64,000 nt of DNA from Domibacillus sp. DTU_2020_1001157_1_SI_ALB_TIR_016 (GTDB lineage Bacteria; Bacillota; Bacilli; Bacillales; Domibacillaceae), in contig NZ_CP135438.1 in NCBI RefSeq assembly GCF_032341995.1, forward strand, positions 1,240,001 through 1,304,000, in the 5' to 3' direction. Below the pieces are notes generated by a model. That model saw only the letters and a list, made by a program, of their open reading frames with translations, had not been told where the DNA came from and did no database searches. The stretch's first letter is position 1. Every line of letters begins with the position of its first letter. Made by a program: the position numbers and the translations under genes. Shown here in pieces: positions 31,670 to 40,052 of this stretch.

Positions 31670-31824
31670 GATCCTATCCTGATTTACAGGCATTGAGTAA
31701 GAAAATATTTCTTCCAGCAAAAAAGAATATTTTATAACTGGAAATAATGGATGTTTAATAGATTTACAATTGGATGATTTGCCAAAGTACATGAGCTTAG
31801 GGGCTTTGAACAGGAGGGACTCAT

Positions 31825-32598
31825 TTGTCGGAAGTGATTCGAAAATCTGCTATGCTGCTTCATGCGCTTCGTTCCGCAGATTATATGGAGAAGGAAGAAT
31901 GGAGCGCCACCGAAATGGGCTGCAGGCTTAATATGAGTGTTCAAACTGTACACCGATTGCTTTCCTCTTTAGAAGAGTATGGCTTTGTCGCGAAAAACCC
32001 AGAGACAAAAAAATTTAGATTAGGTCTCTCCCTGTTAAAGCTAGGAATGTCTATCAAAGAAAATTCGTCTATTAGAAATAGTGCGATTTTAGCTATGGAA
32101 AAATTAATGAGCCAGACAAAGGAAAAGGTATATTTAACAGTTCCTGAAGGTAATGAAGGAGTTTTTATTGACTGTGTTCAGCCAGGCTTCACAGCGCTTG
32201 ATGAGTATATTGGCGTAAGAAGTCCTTTAAGCCTGGGGGCTGCCAATAAAGTAATGTTAGCTCATGAAAGCAGAGAAAATCGTCAAAAAATCATGCAGAA
32301 CCTATACAAAAAGGGAGAAATCATTGATTTAAAACAATTGGAAAAAAACATAAACATCATAGCCAAATGTGGTGTCTCTATATGTTTTGAAGAAATAAAA
32401 GAAGGAAATACAGAGATCGCTGCACCTATTTTTTCCTGGGATAATCGTGTTGCTGCGTCTATAAGCGTGATAAGTCCATCATCTAGGTTAGATGAACAAG
32501 AAATTTATATGACTATACAGTATGTTCAAGATGCTGCAGAGGAAGCTTCGAGAAATTTAGGGTGGAGAGCAAAAGAATATAAAGTTTATTCTATTTAA
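31825..32598 (+). CDS. IclR-family regulator (IclR1)
   Basis: A 257-residue IclR-type regulator: winged HTH (WSATEMGCRLNMSVQTVHRLLSSLEEYGFV) and C-terminal effector domain (YLTVPEGNEGVFIDC, SPLSLGAANKVMLAH, GVSICFEEIKEGNTEIAAPIFSW). It starts with TTG 31825 after AGGAGGG. It is paralogous to the IclR gene at 40053 along its whole length (same start MSEVIRKS, same HTH). It stands just upstream of the cupin/flavoprotein cluster and is its probable local regulator. Effector unknown. Confidence 0.88.
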   Translation: MSEVIRKSAMLLHALRSADYMEKEEWSATEMGCRLNMSVQTVHRLLSSLEEYGFVAKNPETKKFRLGLSLLKLGMSIKENSSIRNSAILAMEKLMSQTKEKVYLTVPEGNEGVFIDCVQPGFTALDEYIGVRSPLSLGAANKVMLAHESRENRQKIMQNLYKKGEIIDLKQLEKNINIIAKCGVSICFEEIKEGNTEIAAPIFSWDNRVAASISVISPSSRLDEQEIYMTIQYVQDAAEEASRNLGWRAKEYKVYSI

Positions 32599-32630
32599 AA
32601 GTTATACTGACTGTTATTGATTTTTAATAA

Positions 32631-32672
32631 AAAGCGAAAGAGCCATCTTTTAAGGTGGCTCTTTCGTTTTTA
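32631..32672 (+). terminator. intrinsic terminator after IclR1
   Basis: GCGAAAGAGCCATC (32634-32647) pairs with GGTGGCTCTTTCGT (32654-32667), then TTTTATTC. Confidence 0.88.
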
Positions 32673-32883
32673 TTCTCTAAAAACAGCTGCTCATTACTAG
32701 TATCTGTTTTCATATTAAGTAAAAGGAAGGGAGTCGGCAGGCTATAGCCAATACCCTGCTGCTTTTTCATAAAAAAAAAGAGAAGGGGAGGTCAGCTGTA
32801 CTGAAACAGGCTGCCAAAATAAAAAACGCCTGTCAGTATTCATACAACGTGGCAAAAACAGTTTTTAGACGAAGATTGTTATT

Positions 32884-32940
32884 TGTAAGAAATGTTTACA
32901 ACAAATATTATTTTCTCTCATTTATTAAGAAGACAATATT
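32884..32940 (+). promoter_or_regulatory. perfect TnrA box and promoter of catabolic cluster 1
   Basis: TGTAA-GAAATGT-TTACA at 32884-32900, exact consensus. GACAAT/AATATT at 32932-32940 is a -10 candidate about 40-43 bp after the box centre, with no good -35. The rest of 32599-33062 shows no gene. Confidence 0.72.
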
Positions 32941-33062
32941 TTAATAGAAAACTCGTTATGTAAAGATGTTTTCATACCCCATTTCCAAAGTAATTATTAG
33001 AATATTCAGAATTATATTGTTTGGGAAACGGTGGGTTAAAAAAATGCGCTGAGGTGAGGAAC

Positions 33063-33476
33063 ATGAGTAAAGAAACATTGATCAAAACAGAGTTTAACTA
33101 TTTAAACGAAAAACCGGGTGTACAGCTGATAAAAGCTGGTACGTATCAAAAAAAAGAATTAAACAGCCTCCTTGGAATTTCAGCGTTAAAAAGTCAAATT
33201 ATTGATGTTCCGGTTTGTACGAATGAGCGAGCACTGTCAATGGGTTACTTTTCAATGCAGCCTTCAGAAGAATTTGAATTTACTTATACGTACCTGGAAA
33301 TGAAAACAGTCATTAAAGGGAAAATCGTGGTCCGGGATGAGCGGGGAACCAAATTTGTAGCTGAAGCCGGCGATGTATTGATTTTTTCGCCTGAAACTAC
33401 CGTTGTGTTTGATAAAGAAAGTGACGGAGAAGCCATTTATACAGCTCACCGTTTGCCTGAACCCTTATTTATGTAG
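33063..33476 (+). CDS. small cupin-fold protein (cupin1)
   Basis: A 137-residue single-domain cupin. Characteristic segments are FEFTYTYLEMKTVIKGKIVVRDERG (first cupin motif) and VAEAGDVLIFSPETTVVFD (second). The usual metal histidines are missing, as in EutQ-like and binding-only cupins. The function is unknown; such proteins may bind or isomerise a small polar metabolite. GAGGTGAGG before ATG 33063 decides the start. By hand alignment about 100 of 137 positions are identical to the cupin at 39288-39701, without gaps. First gene of the TnrA-box operon. Confidence 0.75.
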   Translation: MSKETLIKTEFNYLNEKPGVQLIKAGTYQKKELNSLLGISALKSQIIDVPVCTNERALSMGYFSMQPSEEFEFTYTYLEMKTVIKGKIVVRDERGTKFVAEAGDVLIFSPETTVVFDKESDGEAIYTAHRLPEPLFM

Positions 33477-33569
33477 AAACAATCATTTGGCGGATATCAA
33501 GGTTTAAAAAAGGAAAGCTGAAGTTTTGCAACTTCTGTTTTTATAAAAATAGAGGAGAGTGAAGCAATC

Positions 33570-34790
33570 ATGACAATTAATCAAGCGGTCGTAGATGAAG
33601 GAATCATGCAAATCCCAAGCTGGTGGAAGTGTCCGCCTGGATATGAGGAACTGCAAACAAAGGCTCATGAAATTGGAAAAACAGAGCTGCTTCCACGTAC
33701 TTCTCTTTCTGATCAGGAAAGTCGGTATCCGCGTGAAAGCCTTAAAGCCATTGCACAAGCCGGCTATGGAGCCGTTACGATCCCTGCGCAAGAAGGAGGC
33801 ATCGGCGCAGGATATATGGGTTTTGCTGTATTGGCAGAAAGTTTTGCTCATTACTGTTCGTCTTCCACAATGTGCTGGGTCATGCATACGGCTGCAGTGC
33901 AGACGCTATATTCAGCAGGCTCACCTGAACAGCGCCAGCGTTTTATACCAGGTGTATTAAGCGGAGAGGTTGGTGCGCTTGCCTTTAGTGAGCCGGCAAC
34001 AGGAAGCCATTTCTGGAATGTGGTAAGTTCAGCTCCCAGAAGCGGCGAGGGCTATCTTTTAAACGCCAGCAAGTCTTTTGTGACAAGCGGCGGCGAGGCA
34101 GACTGGTATGTCGTCTGTACAAACTATCCTGACAGTATTGAAACAGATAAACTTATGTTTTTACTCGTAGAAAAAAACCAGGAAGGTGTTGAAAGCTTCC
34201 CGTTTTCTGCAATGGGACTGCGCGGCAATTCAAGCGGTCCTATGAAGTTTACGAATGTGTTTGTTCCTGCTGAAAACCGCCTCGGCAGTGAAGGCGGCAT
34301 GAATTCCTATAATGATAATGTCATTGATCCATTGTTTTTGCTAGGAACCAGTGCCTGCTGGATTGGGATTGCCCAAGGAGCACTTAATGCAGCTATTGAC
34401 AGTGCAAAGAAAAAAGTTCACCAGGATACTGGAAAGTCTGTTTCTGGTTATCAGGTTATTCGTCATGAATTAGCAAAAGCACAGATCTTAATTGACAGCG
34501 CTAGAAACATGCTGTACCGCACAGCCCAGGGAATGGATGAATGCAGCGAAAAAGGGCTTGCTTTATCAAGTTGCCTTTACCCTTTATGGGAACTGAAAAC
34601 ACATGCAGCGGATATTGTTATTCAAGTAACCAATCAAGCATTACAGGTATCGGGTGGCAGGGGCTATCTGACAGGGCAGGTAGAAAAGTACCTTCGTGAT
34701 GGCCGGGCTGGAGCACTAATGGGCCCAACCAATGAAATCCTGCGAGAATGGGTTGGCCGCACCTTGGTTGAAGTTCCGTGGTTTGAATAA
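33570..34790 (+). CDS. acyl-CoA-dehydrogenase-like flavoprotein, probable FMNH2-dependent monooxygenase
   Basis: A 406-residue protein with the acyl-CoA dehydrogenase fold: helical N-domain (ETLKAIAQAGYGAVTIPAQEGG region), beta middle domain (ALAFSEPATGSHF, FVTSGGEADWYVVC), C-terminal helices (ALQVSGGRGYLTGQVEKYLRDGRAG). Where dehydrogenases carry the catalytic Glu (YEGT), it has MGPTNEI, so dehydrogenation is unlikely. This recalls the DszC/KijD3-type monooxygenases that use reduced FMN from a partner reductase; an SsuE-like reductase is encoded downstream (38188). The substrate is unknown; nitrogen control suggests an amine or N-heterocycle. Ribosome site GAGGAG. Confidence 0.75.
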   Translation: MTINQAVVDEGIMQIPSWWKCPPGYEELQTKAHEIGKTELLPRTSLSDQESRYPRESLKAIAQAGYGAVTIPAQEGGIGAGYMGFAVLAESFAHYCSSSTMCWVMHTAAVQTLYSAGSPEQRQRFIPGVLSGEVGALAFSEPATGSHFWNVVSSAPRSGEGYLLNASKSFVTSGGEADWYVVCTNYPDSIETDKLMFLLVEKNQEGVESFPFSAMGLRGNSSGPMKFTNVFVPAENRLGSEGGMNSYNDNVIDPLFLLGTSACWIGIAQGALNAAIDSAKKKVHQDTGKSVSGYQVIRHELAKAQILIDSARNMLYRTAQGMDECSEKGLALSSCLYPLWELKTHAADIVIQVTNQALQVSGGRGYLTGQVEKYLRDGRAGALMGPTNEILREWVGRTLVEVPWFE

Positions 34791-34884
34791 GCGAAGGGCT
34801 GGCTTGAGACAATGTGGCAGTAGAAATTTGTAAGTAAACAGTTAATAAAAAAGGATTAGAAAGAATTGAGATGGAAAAGAAACC

Positions 34885-34921
34885 ATTTTGGATTGGCTAA
34901 AAGTATTGGTCAATCCAAAAT
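34885..34921 (+). repeat. hairpin between flavoprotein and ammonium transporter genes
   Basis: ATTTTGGATTG (34885-34895) pairs with CAATCCAAAAT (34911-34921), 15-nt loop, weak T-rich tail. Possible attenuator inside the operon. Confidence 0.55.
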
Positions 34922-34961
34922 AATCTTTATCCTTTTCTCATCATACCGGAGGAGGATTTCA

Positions 34962-36314
34962 ATGAACAGAACAATGAATAGTATCGCTTTGTTTTTAGCA
35001 GTAGTTGGATGTTTGATAGGTTTTCCCTTGAATTCATTTGCCGCGGAAACTTCTGTAATCGATACAGGAGATACTGCTTGGATTTTATCTGCGAATGCTA
35101 TCGTTGTCTTTATGCTTATTCCCGGGCTGGCCCTTTTTTATGGCGGGCTGATGAGTAATAGAAACGTTCTTTCTACGATGATGTACAGCTTTTCCAGTCT
35201 TCTTGTTGTAAGTATCGTTTGGGTATTATGGGGATACAGTCTTACTTTTGGTACTGATATTGGAGGACTTATTGGAGGCATGGATTATCTAGGGTTTAAA
35301 AATGTAGGGGAAGAAGCTGCATTTGGTACCTTAACCATTCCGCATTATCTTTATGCTGTTTTCCAAACTTGCTTTGCAGCCATTACTGTAGCCATTGTTT
35401 CCGGGGGAATAGCAGGCCGCATCTCTTTTCCTGCTTGGATTCTTTTTTGTATTCTATGGCCTACTGCAGTCTATGCTCCAATAGCGCACTGGGCATGGGG
35501 AGGGGGCTGGCTTTCAAAAATAGGGGAGCTTGATTTTGCTGGGGGAACAGTTGTTCACATCCTGGCAGGTGTGAGTGCCCTAGTGGCTGCTCTCATGATT
35601 GGACCGAGACGTTTAAAAAATGAAGAATCACCGCACAACATTGTGTATTTTTTAATTGGGGCAGCTACTCTTTGGTTTGGCTGGCTGGCTTTTAATGGCG
35701 GCAGTGCCCTGGCAGCTGGCGGATTAGCTTCTCTCGCTTTTATGAATACACACATTGCGGCATGCGCAGGAGGGATCGGCTGGCTTGTAATTGAATGGGC
35801 AATTAGAAAACGTCCGACACTAGTAGGAACGATGACTGGAGCGATTGCAGGACTAGTGGCTATAACTCCAGCTGCGGGTTATGTGACGGTTTTGTCCGCT
35901 GCTCTTATTGGCCTGCTGTCAGGTCCAATTGGATATTACGCTATTCACTTTATCAAAACACGGTTTAAATATGACGATACGTTAGATGCTTTTGGAATCC
36001 ATGGAATTTGCGGGATTTGGGGCGCTATGGCTACCGGAATTTTTGCTACAAAAGAAGTAAATGAAGCCGGAAACAATGGCTTGTTGTACGGCAACCCTGA
36101 ACAGTTGGTGAGCCAGGCTATTGGAGTAGGGGTTACAGTTCTGCTTGCTGTTATTGGAACGTATGTAGTGTTACAGGTGATACGTTTGTTTGTTCCGTTG
36201 CGTGTAAGTGAAGAAGATGAAATTCTTGGACTTGATTTAAGTATTCATGACGAGTCAGCGTATCTGAAAGAAGAAGAGGTTCCGCCTGGGCGAATTCAAA
36301 TGGAAAACTCTTAA
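34962..36314 (+). CDS. ammonium transporter (Amt family), first copy
   Basis: A 450-residue Amt/NrgA-type channel: an N-terminal leader-like segment (LFLAVVGCLIGFPLNSFA), then about 11 membrane helices. The conserved pair of pore His occurs in FAGGTVVHILAGV and DAFGIHGICGIWGAMATG. LIPGLALFYGGLMS and FNGGSALAAGG are typical. Amt proteins carry NH4+ and also methylammonium. No glnK/PII gene follows, unlike nrgAB, so gating must rely on PII elsewhere or be absent. GGAGGAGGA before ATG 34962 gives the start. Its place in cluster 1 suggests recovery of ammonia leaking from catabolism. Confidence 0.92.
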   Translation: MNRTMNSIALFLAVVGCLIGFPLNSFAAETSVIDTGDTAWILSANAIVVFMLIPGLALFYGGLMSNRNVLSTMMYSFSSLLVVSIVWVLWGYSLTFGTDIGGLIGGMDYLGFKNVGEEAAFGTLTIPHYLYAVFQTCFAAITVAIVSGGIAGRISFPAWILFCILWPTAVYAPIAHWAWGGGWLSKIGELDFAGGTVVHILAGVSALVAALMIGPRRLKNEESPHNIVYFLIGAATLWFGWLAFNGGSALAAGGLASLAFMNTHIAACAGGIGWLVIEWAIRKRPTLVGTMTGAIAGLVAITPAAGYVTVLSAALIGLLSGPIGYYAIHFIKTRFKYDDTLDAFGIHGICGIWGAMATGIFATKEVNEAGNNGLLYGNPEQLVSQAIGVGVTVLLAVIGTYVVLQVIRLFVPLRVSEEDEILGLDLSIHDESAYLKEEEVPPGRIQMENS

Positions 36315-36346
36315 GCTTTGGCTTCCGTGACCAATGGATACAATAG

Positions 36347-36379
36347 ACGCCTTCATTCCAAATAAACGAATGGAGGCGT
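36347..36379 (+). repeat. 12-bp hairpin between amt and ribF-like genes
   Basis: ACGCCTTCATTC (36347-36358) pairs with GAATGGAGGCGT (36368-36379), one G-T pair, no T-run. May be an mRNA processing or stabilising element. Confidence 0.5.
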
Positions 36380-36412
36380 AACTAAAAAATACCAGGAAAG
36401 GGGCGGCCAAAG

Positions 36413-37294
36413 GTGGAAACGATCTATCTTTGTCACACAGATGCTCCACAGTATATTTCAGACGAGCCTGTTGTTATGGCGTTAGGTTTCTTTGATGGAG
36501 TGCATGCCGGCCATCAGCGTTTAACTCAAACTGCAAGAAAAATAGCAAAAGAAAAAAGAATGAAATTGGCTGTTATGACTTTCTATCCTCATCCTAGTGA
36601 AGTGATCCAGGGTTTAGAACCTATTAAATACTTATCACCCCTTTCAGTAAAACAGAAGAAATTTGAAAAACTGGGTGTAGAAAAATTATTTGTGGTGAAG
36701 TTTGATCGGATTTTTTCTAGGCTTTCCCCTGAAGAATTTATTAAACAATATATTGTAGGAATAAAATGTAAGCATGTAGTAGCAGGATTTGACTTTACCT
36801 ATGGCTACAAAGGAACTGGAAATGCGATAAAGATGAAGGAAGAAGCATCAGGTGGAAAATTTGATGTATCCATTGTACCGAAAGAAGAACGGAACGGGTT
36901 AAAAGTCAGTTCTACCCTCATTCGTCGTTTTATTTCAACGGGCAGTGTTCATGTAATTCCGAACTACCTTGGTGATTATTATGAAGTCATGGGTAAGGTC
37001 GAACAAGAAATGATTGAGAGAGAAGAAAGCCTTCTCTATAAAATTTCCACAAATAAAAAATACATCCTTCCAGAAACCGGTGTATATCAAATTGAGGTTG
37101 AAAGTGACAACAAACGATTACAAGGCATTTGCCTAAAAATTGACCAATGTGATGAAAAAAATATATTAACCGTTAAGCTGCTTCATTATCTTGAAAATAA
37201 AAAAGAAGAACATATTCAAATTAGATGGTTGAAAAAAATAGCTGCTGATCAGTCCATTTCAAATCATGTGCAAGAGCAAACAATATTCATTTAA
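36413..37294 (+). CDS. RibF-like FAD synthase with degenerate riboflavin kinase domain
   Basis: A 293-residue protein. Residues 1-185 match the FMN adenylyltransferase half of RibF: VMALGFFDGVHAGHQRL, TFYPHPSEV, FDFTYGYKGTG and SSTLIRRFI. After the usual junction (YLGDYYEVMGKV) the riboflavin kinase signature GRTIGFPTAN is missing and the tail is divergent, so kinase activity is doubtful. It probably supplies FAD, or competes for FMN, for the flavoenzyme of this operon; a housekeeping ribF is expected elsewhere. The start is GTG 36413 after AAAGGGGCGG. A dedicated flavin gene inside a catabolic operon is unusual. Confidence 0.8.
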   Translation: METIYLCHTDAPQYISDEPVVMALGFFDGVHAGHQRLTQTARKIAKEKRMKLAVMTFYPHPSEVIQGLEPIKYLSPLSVKQKKFEKLGVEKLFVVKFDRIFSRLSPEEFIKQYIVGIKCKHVVAGFDFTYGYKGTGNAIKMKEEASGGKFDVSIVPKEERNGLKVSSTLIRRFISTGSVHVIPNYLGDYYEVMGKVEQEMIEREESLLYKISTNKKYILPETGVYQIEVESDNKRLQGICLKIDQCDEKNILTVKLLHYLENKKEEHIQIRWLKKIAADQSISNHVQEQTIFI

Positions 37295-37314
37295 ACCTTG
37301 AAAGGAGTGTCCTG

Positions 37315-38103
37315 ATGCATTCAATGACGATGTTATCCTGCTCTGATTTTTCAATAGAAATTCAAAATCAGCGAGCTTCAATAGATGACTTATTCCCTGG
37401 ATTGAATGAAAAAGACCGGATTGGATTTATTGTTCATCAAGCTGGCGGGAGTGTAGGTGCAAGTGCTCTTCTGTTAGCTTCAGTCACAAGATTCTATGAA
37501 TTTTACCGTGAGAAGCTGGGGGATGGACCAGGACAGCTGAGAATTTACCCCGAAATATTTATGTTCCATATAGGAACGCAGCACTTAAACCATTACTGGC
37601 TGGATGTATGGCCACCTCATAAAGAAGTGGTTGTAGAAGACGACCCAGAACAAATCTTGGAAGCAGTAAATGACCGGGGTATTACTCGTTTAATCGTTGA
37701 AGACCTTCCTGCTGTGTCCAAGATCGAACTAAATAAACCGATGTCCTTTCATAATATCCCTTCGTCAACGGCCATTTTTTTGCGAGAGACGTTGGCCAGT
37801 GCTGAGCAGCGGATCATCACGGCCTTGGCGTATTCTCATACGGGAAGAGTGGACCAGCCAGACGTTTCTTTTTTTAGTTGTCACAATGCAGAAAAATTGT
37901 TATCGGCCTCTTTGGAAAGTTCAAACATGCTGACGGAAGAAATAAAGGAGAAGCTATGGCTTAACCGGCAGGCCCTTCAAAAGGATGGACGCATCAAAGA
38001 AACGTTTAGGCGCATCAAGGTAGCCGATGCTCTCTGTATGTTAACTCAGACTACTCGAGTAAGTGAAGCTACAAGACAATATATTTCCATGCTGGAAAGC
38101 TAA
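37315..38103 (+). CDS. unknown protein of catabolic cluster 1
   Basis: A 262-residue soluble protein that I do not recognise. Visible segments are a moderately conserved-looking DRIGFIVHQAGGSVGASALLLASVTRFYEFYRE, an aromatic region FMFHIGTQHLNHYWLDVWPPHKEV, ITRLIVEDLP and SSTAIFLRETLASAEQRIITALAYS. Numerous His and Trp between residues 75 and 105 could make a ligand pocket. No membrane segment or signal peptide. It starts 20 bp after the RibF-like gene with AAAGGAGTG, so it is translated in the same operon between two flavin-related genes. Function open. Confidence 0.7.
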   Translation: MHSMTMLSCSDFSIEIQNQRASIDDLFPGLNEKDRIGFIVHQAGGSVGASALLLASVTRFYEFYREKLGDGPGQLRIYPEIFMFHIGTQHLNHYWLDVWPPHKEVVVEDDPEQILEAVNDRGITRLIVEDLPAVSKIELNKPMSFHNIPSSTAIFLRETLASAEQRIITALAYSHTGRVDQPDVSFFSCHNAEKLLSASLESSNMLTEEIKEKLWLNRQALQKDGRIKETFRRIKVADALCMLTQTTRVSEATRQYISMLES

Positions 38104-38187
38104 AATTGTTCACAGCCCTTTCGCATGCAACACACTTAACCGTGTTATTTTTTTAAAACTATTAAATGTCAGGGGAGTTAATACGGA

Positions 38188-38748
38188 ATGAAAAAAGTGA
38201 CAATTTTATCGGGTAGTCCATCTACGATCTCCAAACTAAATGAGGTTTTGAAATACATGGTAATCCAGTTAGAACAAAGGGAAGTCCAGGTGGAATTTGT
38301 TTCAGTTTGTGATTTGCCAGCAGAAGATCTACTACACGCACGGTATGAAAGCGATAGTATTCAAACAGTGAATGCTCTGCTGGCAGAATCTGATGCGGTC
38401 ATTGTTGGAACTCCTGTTTATAAAGGTTCATACAGCGGGATCTTAAAGACGTATTTGGATTTGCTGCCGCAAAAAGGTCTGGAAAACAAACTTCTTTTAC
38501 CAGTAGCTGTCGGAGGGACCATGGCTCATCTTTTAATGCTGGAATACAACCTTAAACCCTTGTTGTCGGTGCTTGGTGCAACTCGGATAGAAAAAGGCCT
38601 TTTCATTCAGGACACACAGATTATTTGGAATGAGCAAAAGCAAGGAGTAATTTCGGAAGAGATTATAGCTCGATTAACTGCGTGTATTAATCAATTTTCA
38701 AACAAATTAATGAAAGACGAAGCAGTTTGCTCCATTGAGGTGAGCTAG
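38188..38748 (+). CDS. NADPH-dependent FMN reductase (SsuE/MsuE-like)
   Basis: A 186-residue flavodoxin-fold reductase. The phosphate-binding GSPSTISKLNEVL, AVIVGTPVYKGSYSGILKTYLDLLPQKGLENKLLLPVAVGG and LKPLLSVLGA segments are those of SsuE/MsuE, which deliver FMNH2 to two-component monooxygenases. Its probable partner is the acyl-CoA-dehydrogenase-like protein at 33570. Ribosome site CAGGGGAG. Last gene of cluster 1, followed by a strong terminator. A second member of the family stands in cluster 2 (50067). Confidence 0.88.
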   Translation: MKKVTILSGSPSTISKLNEVLKYMVIQLEQREVQVEFVSVCDLPAEDLLHARYESDSIQTVNALLAESDAVIVGTPVYKGSYSGILKTYLDLLPQKGLENKLLLPVAVGGTMAHLLMLEYNLKPLLSVLGATRIEKGLFIQDTQIIWNEQKQGVISEEIIARLTACINQFSNKLMKDEAVCSIEVS

Positions 38749-38840
38749 TCGCAGCATATTGGCAGATGACTAATTTGAACGTAGGCACGGCAGCAGTAAT
38801 ACAGAATGGGAAGGCAGGCAGGAATCAATACTGTAGATTG

Positions 38841-38894
38841 AAAAACATCGCCGTATTATTGGATGAAACAATCCATGAAATTCGGCGTTTTTTG
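38841..38894 (+). terminator. terminator of catabolic cluster 1
   Basis: AAAAACATCGCCG ... CGGCGTTTTTT with an inner stem TTGGAT-GAAACA-ATCCAT. It is enclosed by a wider imperfect repeat TACAGAATGG (38799) / CCATTCTGTA (38904). The following 38900-39287 holds no gene. Confidence 0.8.
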
Positions 38895-39194
38895 TGCTGT
38901 TCCATTCTGTAATACAAAGAAATAAATATGAACAGCCTGATCCGCTGTCAATTATTTTTAGTTAAATTCTTTTCATTAGAGAAAGAAAGGCAGAATTTAG
39001 TCGGACAAACAGAGGGAAAAGGTACATAAATTCTTGGAATAAACCAACTTCATGCAATTTAAAGGCGGATCTTTTTAGAAGTTTAGAATAGTGTTCACCT
39101 ATCCGATGGGGAGCATAATTCCTTAAATTTTCTGTTCTCATTGGAGAATACGAAGGGAAGAGGTTTGATAAACTTATTATCCTTTTTCAAATGA

Positions 39195-39242
39195 TATCAA
39201 GCATTCTGGGGAGATTAAATTTCTCTTCCAAAATGCTTGATA
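39195..39242. repeat. inverted repeat beyond cupin2
   Basis: TATCAAGCATT (39195-39205) pairs with AATGCTTGATA (39232-39242), with inner pairing GGAGA/TCTCTTCC. It probably ends the minus-strand cupin2 transcript, but T-runs are poor on both sides. Confidence 0.55.
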
Positions 39243-39287
39243 AGTCATTATAAAATCTTAATTGAAATTCCTTTCATCGGTTACCTC

Positions 39288-39701
39288 CTACATAAACATG
39301 GGTTCTGGAAGACGGTGCCCTGTGTAAATAGCCTCTCCATCACTTTCTTTATCAAACACAACGGTTGTGTCAGGAGTAAATACTAATACATCACCAGCTT
39401 CGGCTATGTATTTGGTGCCCTGATCATCCCGCACAATAATTTTTCCATTAATAACGACTTTGATTTCCAGGTACGTATAAGTAAATTCAAATTCTTCGGA
39501 TGGCTGCATAGAGAAATAGCCCAATTGCACGGCATTTTCCTTGTCTGTAATAGGGACGTCAATAATTTGACTTTTTAATGCAGGTATATTTAGTGCGTCA
39601 TTCAATTCTTTCTTTTTATACGTTCCGGCTTTAATTAACTGAACACCTGGTTTTTGACTTAAAAAAGTGTACGCTGTTTGGATCATTGTGTTTTCGCTCA
39701 T
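39288..39701 (-). CDS. small cupin-fold protein (cupin2)
   Basis: A 137-residue paralogue of cupin1 (33063), identical at roughly 100 positions without gaps, including SEEFEFTYTYLE and TTVVFDKESDGEAIYT. The cupin metal ligands are likewise absent. A GTG (39710) lies in frame upstream but overlaps the GAGGTGAAG site; ATG 39701 gives the same N-terminus as cupin1. It is a one-gene unit on the opposite strand. The two cupins may be alternative versions of one function; role unknown. Confidence 0.75.
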   Translation of the reverse strand: MSENTMIQTAYTFLSQKPGVQLIKAGTYKKKELNDALNIPALKSQIIDVPITDKENAVQLGYFSMQPSEEFEFTYTYLEIKVVINGKIIVRDDQGTKYIAEAGDVLVFTPDTTVVFDKESDGEAIYTGHRLPEPMFM

Positions 39702-39856
39702 TTTCTTCACCTCATAAATTATTTTTTATAAAATCAATTGACGTCACTTTTGATGTAACTCAATCAACTTTATATGTATTTCGATTTCTATCATCACATA
39801 AATACAAAATGAAACCCAGATTGATATCCTGAATAGTGGGAAAAATCAGAAAATTT

Positions 39857-39924
39857 TGTTATATAATCTTACGGGTTATTTTATGTATGAAATTATGTTT
39901 AAAGAAAGGTTCGTTTCTTACAAT
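39857..39924 (+). promoter_or_regulatory. near-TnrA box and shared promoter motif D before IclR2
   Basis: TGTTA-TATAATC-TTACG (39857-39873), one mismatch to the TnrA box. It is followed by AAAGGTTCGTTTCTTACAAT (39905-39924), which aligns without gaps to the motif at 41897, 53419 and 60480. Box centre to TACAAT is 54 bp, 11 more than at the other sites. Other parts of 39711-40052 are featureless. Confidence 0.5.
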
Positions 39925-40052
39925 AAAAGTTTAATAAGCAGGCATTATGATGATAAAAATTGTATGTTCCTTTATTTAAAAGAAACCCATTTATAAAAAG
40001 TCAGCTTGCTGCCAAGCCGGTTTAATACAGGCATTGGAAAGGGGAGAACAAA

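Noticed and set aside
34885..34921. Hairpin as full terminator separating flavoprotein and amt genes
   Set aside because: T-run is weak and the genes share orientation; kept only as a possible attenuator.
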